Program-made: the position numbers and the translations under genes
Origin: an uncultured Eubacteriales bacterium
Lineage (GTDB): Bacteria; Bacillota; Clostridia; Oscillospirales; Oscillospiraceae
NCBI GenBank assembly: GCA_900547405.1
Contig: URGL01000024.1
Coordinates: 1-32,421, forward strand
Length of the DNA: 32,421 bases
Direction: 5' to 3'
Shown here: piece by piece, positions 1 through 7,983 of the stretch
Position numbering within the stretch: position 1 is the first letter of the stretch
Layout: every line of letters starts with the position of its first letter
The notes under the pieces: generated by a model
What the model saw: only the letters and a program-made list of their open reading frames with translations
Database searches by the model: none
What the model was told of the DNA's origin: nothing

Positions 1-818
<818 letters not shown>

Positions 819-838
819 GCCGTATCGTTCGTTTTCTC

Positions 839-873
839 GATACCTGCAAGGGGAAATTCCCCTTGCAGGTATC
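839..873 (+). terminator. Perfect hairpin downstream of pckA
   Basis: A 15-bp perfect inverted repeat (839-853 with 859-873, arm GATACCTGCAAGGGG) surrounds a 5-nt loop, 20 bases after the pckA stop. Neither side carries a clear T-tract, so it may be a weak terminator or a 3'-end stabilising structure rather than a classical intrinsic terminator. Confidence 0.6.
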
Positions 874-920
874 TGAAAATGCGGCAGTGGGGCGAATCTG
901 TGGGGATAAATAAAAACGGG

Positions 921-1030
921 TGTCATTGCGAGGCAGTGCGCACACTGCCGTGGCAATCCCCCTGTTTTTCAAAGCGCCCGGAATATCCGGGGGGCTGCCA
1001 CACCAGCGTGCGCGCTGGTTCGCAGCGACA
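921..1030. repeat. Paired inverted repeat element with two internal hairpins
   Basis: The gap between pckA and the decarboxylase cluster holds two 40-base arms, 921-960 and 991-1030, in inverted orientation around a 30-base spacer. Reverse-complementing the second arm gives 30 of 40 matches to the first. Each arm is also its own hairpin: GGCAGTG/CACTGCC in the first and ACCAGCG/CGCTGGT in the second, and the differences between arms keep these stems paired. The flank TGTCATTGCGAG...GTGGCAATCC resembles, from memory, a dispersed intergenic repeat common in gut Clostridia; copy number cannot be checked here. No gene is supported in 819-1095. Confidence 0.75.
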
Positions 1031-1095
1031 TGGACTTATCCCCAGAGATTTCCCCATTTGCCGTGACATATTCATTTTAACGGAGGTTAAAACCA

Positions 1096-2505
1096 ATGGC
1101 TCAGAAAGTCCAATTCACTGAAACCGTCCTTCGTGATGCCAACCAGTCCCTGATGGCTACCCGTATGCCGTTTGCCGATATGGAGGGCATTCTGTCCACT
1201 ATGGATAAGGCCGGGTACTATTCCGTCGAGTGCTGGGGCGGCGCCACCTTTGACAGCTGCCTGCGCTACCTGAACGAGGATCCCTGGGAGCGCCTGCGCT
1301 CTTTCCGCAAGGCTATGCCCAACACCCGTCTGCAGATGCTGCTCCGGGGCCAGAACCTGCTTGGCTACAAGCACTACCACGATGATGTGGTGGAGAAGTT
1401 CGTGGAGCTGTCCATCAAGAACGGCATCGACGTTCTGCGTATCTTCGACGCTCTGAACGATTTCCGCAACATCAAGACTGCTCTGGAGGCAACCAAGAAG
1501 TACGCCACCGCCAACACCGTGGCTTCCGGCTGCATCTCCTACACCCAGTCTCCTGTTCACACTCCCGCCAAGTACGCCGAGATGTGCAAGGAGCTGCAGA
1601 GCATGGGCTTCGACACCATCTGCCTGAAGGACATGGCCGGTACCATGAGCCCCAACGAGGCTGAGCAGCTGTTCAAGGGCATCAAGGATGCCGGTGTGAC
1701 CCTGCCCCTGGTCCTGCATACCCACTGCACCACCGGCATGGCCTACATGACCGTTATGAAGGCTGTGGAAGCCGGTGTGGACATCATCGACACCGCTACC
1801 TCCTGCTTCTCCAACGGCACCAGCCAGCCCGCTACCGAGACCGTTTACTACGCCCTCAGCGAGCTGGGCATTGAGACCGGCCTGAATGAGGAAGTCATCA
1901 ACAAGGTCAACAATTACTTCAAGCCCGTGAAGCAGAAGTACATCGACAATGGCCGCATCAACCCCAAGTCCATGGGCACCGATGCCCAGGCCCTGGTCTA
2001 CAAGGTCCCCGGCGGCATGCTGTCCAACATGATCGCCAACCTGACCGATATGCACGCCATGGATAAGTTCGACGCCGCTCTGGCTGAGATCCCCTCCGTC
2101 CGGAAGGACATGGGCTATCCTCCCCTGGTCACTCCTCTGTCCCAGATGGTTGGCAACCAGGCCGTGACCAATGTGCTGGTGGGCGAGCGCTACAAGAACA
2201 TCTCCAAGGAAGTCAAGGCTTACTTCAAGGGCGAGTACGGCATTGCCCCCGCTCCTGTGGATGCCGACCTGGAGAAGCGGATCCTGGACGAGGCCGGTAT
2301 GACCGCTCCTCAGGACTGCCGCGTGGAAGACAGCAAGCGTACCGGTGAGGAGTTCGCCGCCGCCAAGGCTGCCCTGGGCGACCTGGCTCAGAGCGAAGAG
2401 GACATCATGAGCTACATCTGCTACCCCGCCCAGGCCGAGAAGTACCTGGAGGGCCGGAAGGCAGCCGAAGAGAACAAGGTCACCTATACCATTACCGAAG
2501 CGTAA
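1096..2505 (+). CDS. oadA: Oxaloacetate decarboxylase carboxyltransferase (alpha) subunit, no biotin domain
   Basis: This subunit transfers the carboxyl group of oxaloacetate to biotin, releasing pyruvate; it is the cytoplasmic part of the sodium-pumping decarboxylase. The 469 residues form a DRE-TIM/HMGL-like barrel followed by the conserved carboxylase domain. Metal and active-site residues are in place: D14 in LRDANQS, carbamylated-lysine candidate K178 in CLKDMAG, and H208/H210 in LHTHCTTG. The usual ~590-residue fused form ends in a biotinyl domain; here the protein stops before it, and a separate biotin carrier is encoded two genes on. ATG 1096 follows CGGAGG at 1081-1086. The same fold occurs in pyruvate carboxylase subunit B and transcarboxylase 5S; the gamma and beta genes downstream favour oxaloacetate decarboxylase. 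No biotin carboxylase gene is present. Confidence 0.93.
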   Translation: MAQKVQFTETVLRDANQSLMATRMPFADMEGILSTMDKAGYYSVECWGGATFDSCLRYLNEDPWERLRSFRKAMPNTRLQMLLRGQNLLGYKHYHDDVVEKFVELSIKNGIDVLRIFDALNDFRNIKTALEATKKYATANTVASGCISYTQSPVHTPAKYAEMCKELQSMGFDTICLKDMAGTMSPNEAEQLFKGIKDAGVTLPLVLHTHCTTGMAYMTVMKAVEAGVDIIDTATSCFSNGTSQPATETVYYALSELGIETGLNEEVINKVNNYFKPVKQKYIDNGRINPKSMGTDAQALVYKVPGGMLSNMIANLTDMHAMDKFDAALAEIPSVRKDMGYPPLVTPLSQMVGNQAVTNVLVGERYKNISKEVKAYFKGEYGIAPAPVDADLEKRILDEAGMTAPQDCRVEDSKRTGEEFAAAKAALGDLAQSEEDIMSYICYPAQAEKYLEGRKAAEENKVTYTITEA

Positions 2506-2520
2506 GGAGGAACCTTTCCT

Positions 2521-2871
2521 ATGATGCTTACTTCTGACATTACGATCGGCGAGGCCGGCGTCTACGCGCTGCTGGGCTATATTGTGGTTTTCTTTGGCCT
2601 GATCCTGCTGATGGCCGTTGTCATCGCCCTGGGCAAGTACTTTGCCTCTAAGGACGCCCAGATGGCTGCCACTGCCGCCTCTGCCGCCAAGGCCGCTGCT
2701 CCCGCTCCCGCACCCGCCGCTCCCAAGGCTGTGGCTCCCGGCTCCGCCGGTGAGCTGAAGCTCCATGATGTGGAGCCCAAGACCGCAGCTATGCTCATGG
2801 CTATCGTGGCCGACAAGATGGGCAAACCCCTGAACGAGCTGCGCTTCAAATCCATCAAGGAGGTCAAATAA
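2521..2871 (+). CDS. oadG: Oxaloacetate decarboxylase gamma chain
   Basis: Small membrane subunit (116 residues) expected to tie the cytoplasmic carboxyltransferase to the membrane beta subunit and to speed proton consumption at the decarboxylation step. Visible parts: one hydrophobic helix at about residues 12-37, an Ala/Pro-rich flexible linker at about 43-75, and a charged amphipathic C-terminus ending near ELRFKSIKEVK. The single helix, linker and length match the OAD gamma (PF04277-type) family, which is weakly conserved. Two ATGs (2521 and 2524) follow AAGGAGG at 2504-2510; the second gives equally good spacing. It lies 15 bases after oadA and 2 bases before the biotin carrier, whose ribosome site is inside its last codons. 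Confidence 0.82.
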   Translation: MMLTSDITIGEAGVYALLGYIVVFFGLILLMAVVIALGKYFASKDAQMAATAASAAKAAAPAPAPAAPKAVAPGSAGELKLHDVEPKTAAMLMAIVADKMGKPLNELRFKSIKEVK

Positions 2872-2873
2872 TC

Positions 2874-3269
2874 ATGAAATATAAGGTAACTCTGAAGGGC
2901 CGTACTTACGAGGTCGAGGTAGAGGCCGGCGAGGCCATCCTGCTGGACGAGTACGAGGCCATTGCTCCTTCCGCTCCTGCCGCTGCGCCTGCTGCTGCTC
3001 CCGCTCCCGCCGCTGCCCCCGCTGCCGCTCCTGCTGCTCCCGTGGTCACCGGTGCCGGTGAGCCCGTGAACGCCCCCATGCCCGGCAACATTCTGAAGGT
3101 CAACGTCACCCAGGGCCAGGCCGTGAAGTCCGGCGATGTCCTGTGCGTGCTGGAGGCCATGAAGATGGAAAATGAGATCATGGCTCCCAAGGACGGAACC
3201 GTTACCCAGGTTCTGGTTGCCAAGGGCGCTACTGTGGACACCGGGGCACCTCTGGTCGTGATCGGTTAA
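2874..3269 (+). CDS. Biotin carboxyl carrier protein of oxaloacetate decarboxylase
   Basis: Stand-alone biotin carrier (131 residues) that shuttles the carboxyl group from the carboxyltransferase to the membrane beta subunit. A short N-terminal strand region is followed by a long Ala/Pro linker (about residues 31-60) and a biotinyl/lipoyl domain from about 62 to the end. The biotin acceptor is K97 in EAMKMENEI, with the expected downstream GxxV turn (VAKGATVDTGAPLVVIG). In enterobacterial systems this domain is fused to the alpha subunit; here it is separate, as in many Clostridia. The start is translationally coupled: only two bases after the gamma stop, with AAGGAGG at 2857-2863 inside the preceding gene. 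A biotin protein ligase must act on it in trans. Confidence 0.93.
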   Translation: MKYKVTLKGRTYEVEVEAGEAILLDEYEAIAPSAPAAAPAAAPAPAAAPAAAPAAPVVTGAGEPVNAPMPGNILKVNVTQGQAVKSGDVLCVLEAMKMENEIMAPKDGTVTQVLVAKGATVDTGAPLVVIG

Positions 3270-3281
3270 GGAGGGCTCCCA

Positions 3282-4496
3282 ATGAATGTTGGTGCTATCC
3301 TTGGAAAGCTGTGGGGTAATTCCGGCTTTGCCGCCATTATTACCGGCTTTGTATCCAATAACGGCTGGCAGAACCTGGTGATGCTGGCCATCGCCTGTGT
3401 GCTGCTGTACCTGGCTATTGTCAAAAAGTTCGAGCCCCTGCTGCTGGTTGGCATTGCCTTCGGCTGCCTGCTGACCAACCTGCCCAACGCGGGCCTCTAT
3501 CACCAGGAGCTGTGGGATGCCTTCATGAACCCCGACAGCCCTGTGTACCACAGCTTCGGCGAGATCATGCGTAACGGCGGCCTGCTGGACATCTTCTACA
3601 TCGGTGTCAAGACCAGCCTGTACCCCTGCCTGATCTTCATGGGCGTTGGCGCCATGACCGACTTCGGTCCTCTGATCTCCAACCCCAAGAGCCTGCTGCT
3701 GGGCGCTGCCGCCCAGCTGGGCGTATTCGTTGCCTTCTTCGGTGCCGTGTGCATGGGCTTTACCGGTAAGGAAGCCGCTTCCATCGGCATCATCGGCGGC
3801 GCTGATGGCCCCACCGCCATCTTCCTGACCACCAAGCTGGCTCCCCATCTGCTGGGCGCTATCGCCGTGGCCGCCTACTCCTACATGGCTCTGATCCCCC
3901 TGATCCAGCCCCCCATCATGAACCTGCTGACCTCTTCCGAGAGCCGGAAGATCAAGATGGTCCAGACCCGGAACGTGTCCAAGACCGAGAAGGTCATCTT
4001 CCCCATCCTGGTCACCATGTTCGTGGCTCTGCTGCTGCCCGACACCGCTCCCCTGATCGGCTGCCTGATGCTGGGCAACCTGTTCAAGGAGACCGGCTGC
4101 ACCGACCGTCTTTCCGACACCGTGCAGAACGCTCTGATGAACATCGTCACCATCCTGCTGTCCACCGCCGTGGGCTCCACCATGGTGGGCTCCACCTTCC
4201 TGACTGCCCAGACCCTGAAGATCGTGGTCCTGGGTGTGGTGGCCTTCGGTATCTCCACCGCCGGCGGTCTGCTGGGCGGCAATGTGATGTGCTGGGCTAC
4301 CAAGGGCAAGGTCAACCCCCTCATTGGCTCCGCCGGTGTGTCTGCCGTTCCTATGGCTGCCCGTGTGTCCAATAAGGAAGGCCAGAAGGCCAACCCCTCC
4401 AACTTCCTGCTGATGCACGCCATGGGCCCCAACGTGGCCGGTGTCATCGGCTCCGCCATCGCCGCCGGCTTCCTGCTGAGCGTGTTCGGTGGTTAA
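3282..4496 (+). CDS. oadB: Sodium-translocating decarboxylase beta subunit
   Basis: Integral membrane subunit that decarboxylates carboxybiotin and exports sodium ions. The 404 residues are very hydrophobic, with about nine to eleven predicted helices, and carry the family signature GGADGPTAIF with the candidate sodium/carboxybiotin site aspartate at D175. Further helix-borne Asn/Ser/Gly motifs (SAGVSAVPMAARVSN, HAMGPNVAGVIGSA) match the beta-subunit family. ATG 3282 follows AAGGAGGG at 3268-3275, 12 bases after the biotin carrier stop, so it is the last gene of a four-gene operon. The family also serves methylmalonyl-CoA, malonate and glutaconyl-CoA decarboxylases; the alpha subunit type decides for oxaloacetate. 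A strong terminator follows. Confidence 0.94.
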   Translation: MNVGAILGKLWGNSGFAAIITGFVSNNGWQNLVMLAIACVLLYLAIVKKFEPLLLVGIAFGCLLTNLPNAGLYHQELWDAFMNPDSPVYHSFGEIMRNGGLLDIFYIGVKTSLYPCLIFMGVGAMTDFGPLISNPKSLLLGAAAQLGVFVAFFGAVCMGFTGKEAASIGIIGGADGPTAIFLTTKLAPHLLGAIAVAAYSYMALIPLIQPPIMNLLTSSESRKIKMVQTRNVSKTEKVIFPILVTMFVALLLPDTAPLIGCLMLGNLFKETGCTDRLSDTVQNALMNIVTILLSTAVGSTMVGSTFLTAQTLKIVVLGVVAFGISTAGGLLGGNVMCWATKGKVNPLIGSAGVSAVPMAARVSNKEGQKANPSNFLLMHAMGPNVAGVIGSAIAAGFLLSVFGG

Positions 4497-4505
4497 TTCC
4501 AATTG

Positions 4506-4535
4506 AAAAGCGCCGCCCTCCGGGGCGGCGTTTTT
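4506..4535 (+). terminator. Intrinsic terminator of the oad operon, probably bidirectional
   Basis: An 8-bp GC stem (4511-4518 CGCCGCCC with 4523-4530) and TCCG loop are followed by TTTTT at 4531-4535 and preceded by AAAA at 4506-4509. It begins about ten bases after the oadB stop. The A-tract lets it also stop leftward transcripts from the deacetylase gene. Confidence 0.88.
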
Positions 4536-4559
4536 GCACAAAGGCGGTGGTCCCTGGCC

Positions 4560-4607
4560 CTCCAACCTTCCCCTGGGGGAAGGTGGCCCCGCAGGGCGGA
4601 AGAGGGG
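4560..4607. repeat. Likely dispersed intergenic repeat with hairpin
   Basis: The stretch contains an inverted repeat (4566-4573 CCTTCCCC with 4576-4583) followed by GTGGCCCCGCAGGGCGGAAGAGG. From memory this resembles a short repeat scattered between genes in gut Clostridia. Only one copy is seen in this window, so the call depends on a genome-wide search. Confidence 0.4.
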
Positions 4608-4615
4608 CGTTTACC

Positions 4616-5395
4616 CTATCCAAACAGCTCATCCAGGGTCCCAAACCGGTATCCCTCCTGCTCCCAGTGGGTCAGCAGATCTCCTAAAATCTCCGCGTTG
4701 GTCTGGGAGGTGGAGTGGAGCAGGATCACCGCCCCTGGGTGGGTCCTGGGCAGGAGCTTCTGGAAGGCCTGCTCCTTTGTTGGTTGCTGGTCGTTCTTCC
4801 AGTCCACATAGGCAAGACTCCAGAATACGGTTTTATACCCCAGCTCTTTTGCCATTTTCAGGTTTTCCTGACTGTATATCCCCTGGGGCGGACGGTAGAA
4901 CTTGGGCAGGTCCTTGCCGGTGGTTTCCTTGAAAAGGGCCTCCAGGTCTGTCAGCTCTTTGGAAAAGGTCTCCTTGTCCGAGAGCTTCGACATATCGTAG
5001 TGGTGCATGGTGTGATTGCCTACAATGTGGCCATCCTCCACCATCCGGCGGACCAGGTCCCGGTTCCGCTGGATGTAGCTGCCCACCAGGAAAAAGGCAG
5101 CGGGAACCTTGTGGGCTTTCAAGGTGTCCAGGATCTTTTCCGTGGACCCGTTCTCGTATCCGGCGTCAAAGGTCAGGTACAGCACCTTTTCCCGGGTGTC
5201 CCCGATGTAGGCGGCATCATATTGCCGCAGCTGCTCCGTCCCGGCGTTGCCAACCGGGGCTGTGCCCTCCTGGCGGAAGCTGAGCCCCCAGGCGGCGGTG
5301 GGTACTGCGCTTTCGTAAAATACCCGGACGACTCCCAATACCGTCAGGGCGATGGCCGCTAGGAATATGGCCGTGTCCCGTTTCCCGATCCCCAT
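4616..5395 (-). CDS. Polysaccharide deacetylase, PdaA-like (delta-lactam type)
   Basis: Predicted membrane-anchored NodB-type deacetylase of 259 residues that removes N-acetyl groups from peptidoglycan muramic acid. An N-terminal hydrophobic anchor (about residues 8-26) precedes the catalytic domain from about 70. Catalytic features are D77 in LTFDAGYENG, metal ligands H128 and H132 in GNHTMHH, R168 in YRPPQGIYS, and H227 in AVILLHSTS. The LTFDAGYENG and HPGAVILLHSTSQTNAEI segments are typical of the PdaA group, which makes muramic-delta-lactam in spore cortex, rather than xylan or chitin deacetylases. That would fit a spore former, but sporulation cannot be judged from this window. The ATG at 5393-5395 follows a good AGGAGGGG site. 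It stands alone, downstream of thrB on the same strand with a hairpin between. Confidence 0.88.
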   Translation of the reverse strand: MGIGKRDTAIFLAAIALTVLGVVRVFYESAVPTAAWGLSFRQEGTAPVGNAGTEQLRQYDAAYIGDTREKVLYLTFDAGYENGSTEKILDTLKAHKVPAAFFLVGSYIQRNRDLVRRMVEDGHIVGNHTMHHYDMSKLSDKETFSKELTDLEALFKETTGKDLPKFYRPPQGIYSQENLKMAKELGYKTVFWSLAYVDWKNDQQPTKEQAFQKLLPRTHPGAVILLHSTSQTNAEILGDLLTHWEQEGYRFGTLDELFG

Positions 5396-5445
5396 GATGA
5401 TCCCCTCCTGCCCCTAAGGTATGCGGAGCAGGAGAAGCATATGAA

Positions 5446-5480
5446 TACGCCCGGCCTCTTGACGAAAAAGGCCGGGCGTA
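5446..5480 (-). terminator. Hairpin between thrB and the deacetylase gene
   Basis: A perfect 12-bp stem (5446-5457 TACGCCCGGCCT with 5469-5480) and an 11-nt loop begin five bases beyond the thrB stop on the minus strand. There is no T-tract after the stem on that strand; the T-run is in the loop. It may act as a partial terminator or mRNA stabiliser. Confidence 0.6.
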
Positions 5481-5484
5481 TGGT

Positions 5485-6366
5485 TTACAGCGCATGTGCC
5501 CCTTGAAATTCTACATGGAGGGGCAGGATCTGCCAATGGTGTTCCGTGAGCTTCGGCAGCTTTTCCGCAAGCTTTTCCTCCAGCCCAGGGTTACGGGTCA
5601 GGCACAGGAGCGTGGGGCCGGCGCCGCTGAGGCAGAAGGCCGCGCCGGTGGTGCGGATCAGGGCTTCAATTTTTTCGTAGTCCGGGATCAGCTTTTTCCG
5701 ATATTTCTGATGGAGCCGGTCCTGCATAGCGTTGCGCAGAAGCTTCTCGTCTCCCAGCTCCAGAGCCTTCAGCACCATGGCACCGTGGGAGATGTTGTAG
5801 ATGGCATCGCCCCGGCTTACCTGCTCCGGCAGGACGGAACGGGCCAGGCTTGTCGGCAGGTCAAAATCCGGCACCAGGGCCAGGAATTCCCAGCCGGGGT
5901 GGAGGGGGAAACTGACGGTGACGGGCAGACCGTTGTCCACCATAGAGGCGGTGAGGCCGCCGTAGAAGGCGGGGGCCAGGTTGTCCGGGTGGCCCTCCAT
6001 GGCGTTGGTGATGTTCAGCAGGCCCTGGGTGGAGAGCTTGCTGCCCCGCAAAATATTGGCACCCATGGCTCCGGCTACCAGCAGGGCGGCGGAGGAGCCC
6101 AGGCCTCTGCAAATGGGGATGTGGGCATCAATGTGGATCTTGACCCCCCGGACCTCTTCACTGAGAGAGGCCAGCACAGCGCAATAGGAGGTATAGGCCA
6201 GGTTGTCCGGACCGCAGTAGGCCTCGTCGCAGCCGGTGATCTCCAGCCCCTCCTGGGTCTCCTCAAAGGTCACATCGGTGTAGAGGCTCAGGGCGCAGCC
6301 GAAGGCATCGAAGCCGGGGCCTAGGTTGGCTGTGGTGGCAGGGACCCGGACGGTTACTTTGTTCAT
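5485..6366 (-). CDS. thrB: Homoserine kinase
   Basis: Phosphorylates homoserine to O-phosphohomoserine, the penultimate step to threonine. The 293 residues have normal family length and the GHMP kinase layout: the N-terminal ATTANLGPGFD at 10-20, the phosphate-binding loop RGLGSSAALLVAGA around 87-100, EGHPDNLAPAFYGG, and the C-terminal SGAGPTLLCL motif. The start at 6366 is preceded by AAGGAG with good spacing. It lies 12 bases after thrC in the same direction, so the two genes form a thrC-thrB operon. The GHMP family also contains mevalonate and shikimate kinases, but the combination of motifs and the neighbour thrC make homoserine kinase secure. Confidence 0.96.
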   Translation of the reverse strand: MNKVTVRVPATTANLGPGFDAFGCALSLYTDVTFEETQEGLEITGCDEAYCGPDNLAYTSYCAVLASLSEEVRGVKIHIDAHIPICRGLGSSAALLVAGAMGANILRGSKLSTQGLLNITNAMEGHPDNLAPAFYGGLTASMVDNGLPVTVSFPLHPGWEFLALVPDFDLPTSLARSVLPEQVSRGDAIYNISHGAMVLKALELGDEKLLRNAMQDRLHQKYRKKLIPDYEKIEALIRTTGAAFCLSGAGPTLLCLTRNPGLEEKLAEKLPKLTEHHWQILPLHVEFQGAHAL

Positions 6367-6378
6367 GCTCGTTCTCCT

Positions 6379-7812
6379 TTATCTGTTCAGTACGTACTCC
6401 AGCATTTTTTCCTTGGGGATCACGTCGGTATGGAGCTCAGGCTTGCCCCGCAGGGAGGCCAGATTCTTGGGGATGGGGACGCCGGTCAGGGTGTGCAGCC
6501 GCTCCATGCGTTCGTACTCCGTACCCTGGGTGTCTCCGCCGATGGCATTAAGCACGGTGGTGGAGAACTTGTAGGGGGAGGCGGTGGAGAGGACCACCAT
6601 CTGATTTTCTCCCCTGTTCTGCTCCGCAACGAACCAGCCGGAGGCGGTGTGGGGATCCATCAGGTAGCCATAGTCCCGGTAGACCCGGCCGATTACGGCC
6701 TGGGCATCGCCATCATCGCAGAATCCGGCACCGAACTCCTTCTGGATAGCGGCAAGGAGGGTTTCGGGAACCGTATAATAGCCCTTCTCGTTCAGGTCCT
6801 TCATCAGTCCGGCCACCAGGGCGGTGTCCCCGGAGAGCAGATACAGCAGCCGCTCCAAATTGGAGGACACCAGGATGTCCATAGAGGGAGAGGTAGTTTT
6901 CAGCAGGGGACGGCGGCGGTCATAGGTGCCGGTGGTGATGAAGTCCGTCAGCACGTTGTTGGCGTTGGAGGCGCAGTAGAGCCGACCCAGGGGCAGACCC
7001 AGCTTCTTGGCCAGATATCCGGCCAGAATGTCCCCAAAGTTGCCGGTGGGAACGCTGAAATCCACCTTGTCGCCCAGGGCAATGGCTTTCCGGTCCAGCA
7101 GATCCCGGTAGGCCCGGAAATAGTACATGATCTGGGGGGCCAGACGGCCGATGTTGATGGAGTTGGCGGAGGACAGCCGGAAGGGAAGGGGCTTTCCTTG
7201 GGTATCGTGGAAAATGTTCTTCACCCCGGTCTGGGCATCGTCGAAGTTCCCCTCCACGGCGCAGACGGAGACATTCCGGCCCTCCTGGGTCACCATCTGG
7301 GCCCGCTGGACCTGAGAGACGCCGCCCTGGGGGTAGAATACACAGATGCTGACCCCAGGCACATCCTGGAAGCCTACCAGAGCCGCCTTGCCGGTATCAC
7401 CGGAGGTGGCGGTGAGGATACGGATCTCCTCCTGAATGCCCTTTTCCTTCTTGGCGGCGGTGAGAAGCTGGGGCAGCATGCTCAGAGCCACATCCTTAAA
7501 GGCGGAAGTGGGGCCCCGGAAGAGCTCGCAGACCGTCATATTCCCCACAGCCACAGAGGGAGTCAGGTCTTCGGTCTCGAATTTGCCGGTGTAGGCCTTC
7601 TTGACCAGTTCGCCCATATCCGGAATGTCCGGCAGCAGGGCAGAGAGGATCATCTCGGACATGCCCTGGCTGCTCTTTTGCAAGCACCCCTGCCAGTCAA
7701 AGGCAGGAATGAACTTCGGCACATAAAGGCCGCCATCCGGCGCAAGACCGTTGAGAACTGCCTGAGCGCTGTCAACGGCGGGGGACATTCCCCGGGTAGA
7801 AATGTAATCCAT
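6379..7812 (-). CDS. thrC: Threonine synthase
   Basis: PLP enzyme that converts O-phosphohomoserine to threonine and phosphate. From the chosen ATG at 7812 the protein has 477 residues, starting MDYISTRG as in other long-form threonine synthases. The PLP lysine is K106 in GPTSAFKDVALS, and the phosphate-binding loop TATSGDTGKAAL and TGNFGDILAGY are intact. The frame stays open 46 codons upstream, but the 7812 start has an AGGAGG site just ahead and matches the family N-terminus, while the upstream residues are low-complexity and overlap the promoter. Transcription probably starts near 7894 from a promoter that overlaps the hom promoter. It leads the thrC-thrB operon. Confidence 0.95.
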   Translation of the reverse strand: MDYISTRGMSPAVDSAQAVLNGLAPDGGLYVPKFIPAFDWQGCLQKSSQGMSEMILSALLPDIPDMGELVKKAYTGKFETEDLTPSVAVGNMTVCELFRGPTSAFKDVALSMLPQLLTAAKKEKGIQEEIRILTATSGDTGKAALVGFQDVPGVSICVFYPQGGVSQVQRAQMVTQEGRNVSVCAVEGNFDDAQTGVKNIFHDTQGKPLPFRLSSANSINIGRLAPQIMYYFRAYRDLLDRKAIALGDKVDFSVPTGNFGDILAGYLAKKLGLPLGRLYCASNANNVLTDFITTGTYDRRRPLLKTTSPSMDILVSSNLERLLYLLSGDTALVAGLMKDLNEKGYYTVPETLLAAIQKEFGAGFCDDGDAQAVIGRVYRDYGYLMDPHTASGWFVAEQNRGENQMVVLSTASPYKFSTTVLNAIGGDTQGTEYERMERLHTLTGVPIPKNLASLRGKPELHTDVIPKEKMLEYVLNR

Positions 7813-7881
7813 AGCAAAACCTCCTGTATATTTGCACAAAAGAAATGGAAAACCAAGGGAAAGCATTGCATTTCCTTGCAA

Positions 7882-7910
7882 TTGCATTTTTCGTAGGTAT
7901 ATGATATACT
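7882..7910 (+). promoter_or_regulatory. Promoter of hom-lysC-asd
   Basis: TTGCAT at 7882-7887 and TATACT at 7905-7910 are separated by exactly 17 bases, a good vegetative-type promoter reading toward hom. Predicted start near 7917, leaving a leader of about 67 bases. Its -10 box overlaps that of the opposing thrC promoter. Confidence 0.7.
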
Positions 7911-7929
7911 GACTAATACAAAAAAGCAA
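7901..7929 (-). promoter_or_regulatory. Promoter of thrC-thrB
   Basis: On the minus strand TTGCTT (complement of 7924-7929) and TATCAT (complement of 7901-7906) have a 17-base spacer. Predicted start near 7894, giving a leader of about 80 bases. It shares bases 7905-7906 with the hom -10 box, so the two promoters should exclude each other. Confidence 0.55.
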
Positions 7930-7983
7930 GTGTTTTTCCCAGAGATACACGCTGAAAGAATTTGCAGGAATGGAGAGAAAATT

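Noticed and set aside
921..1030. CRISPR repeat or tRNA in the structured gap
   Set aside because: Only two inverted arms with one spacer, no direct repeats, and no cloverleaf or tRNA consensus boxes.
879..1121. An 80-codon open frame in the gap after pckA
   Set aside because: It runs through the inverted-repeat element, has no ribosome site and ends inside oadA.
1087..2766. A 559-codon open frame on the minus strand opposite oadA and oadG
   Set aside because: It is Gly/His/Gln/Leu-rich with no recognisable domain and exactly mirrors strongly coding plus-strand genes; a codon-bias shadow.
2577..4565. A 662-codon open frame on the minus strand opposite the biotin carrier and oadB
   Set aside because: Same composition artefact (Gly/His/Gln-rich, no motifs); the opposite strand has clear family genes with ribosome sites.
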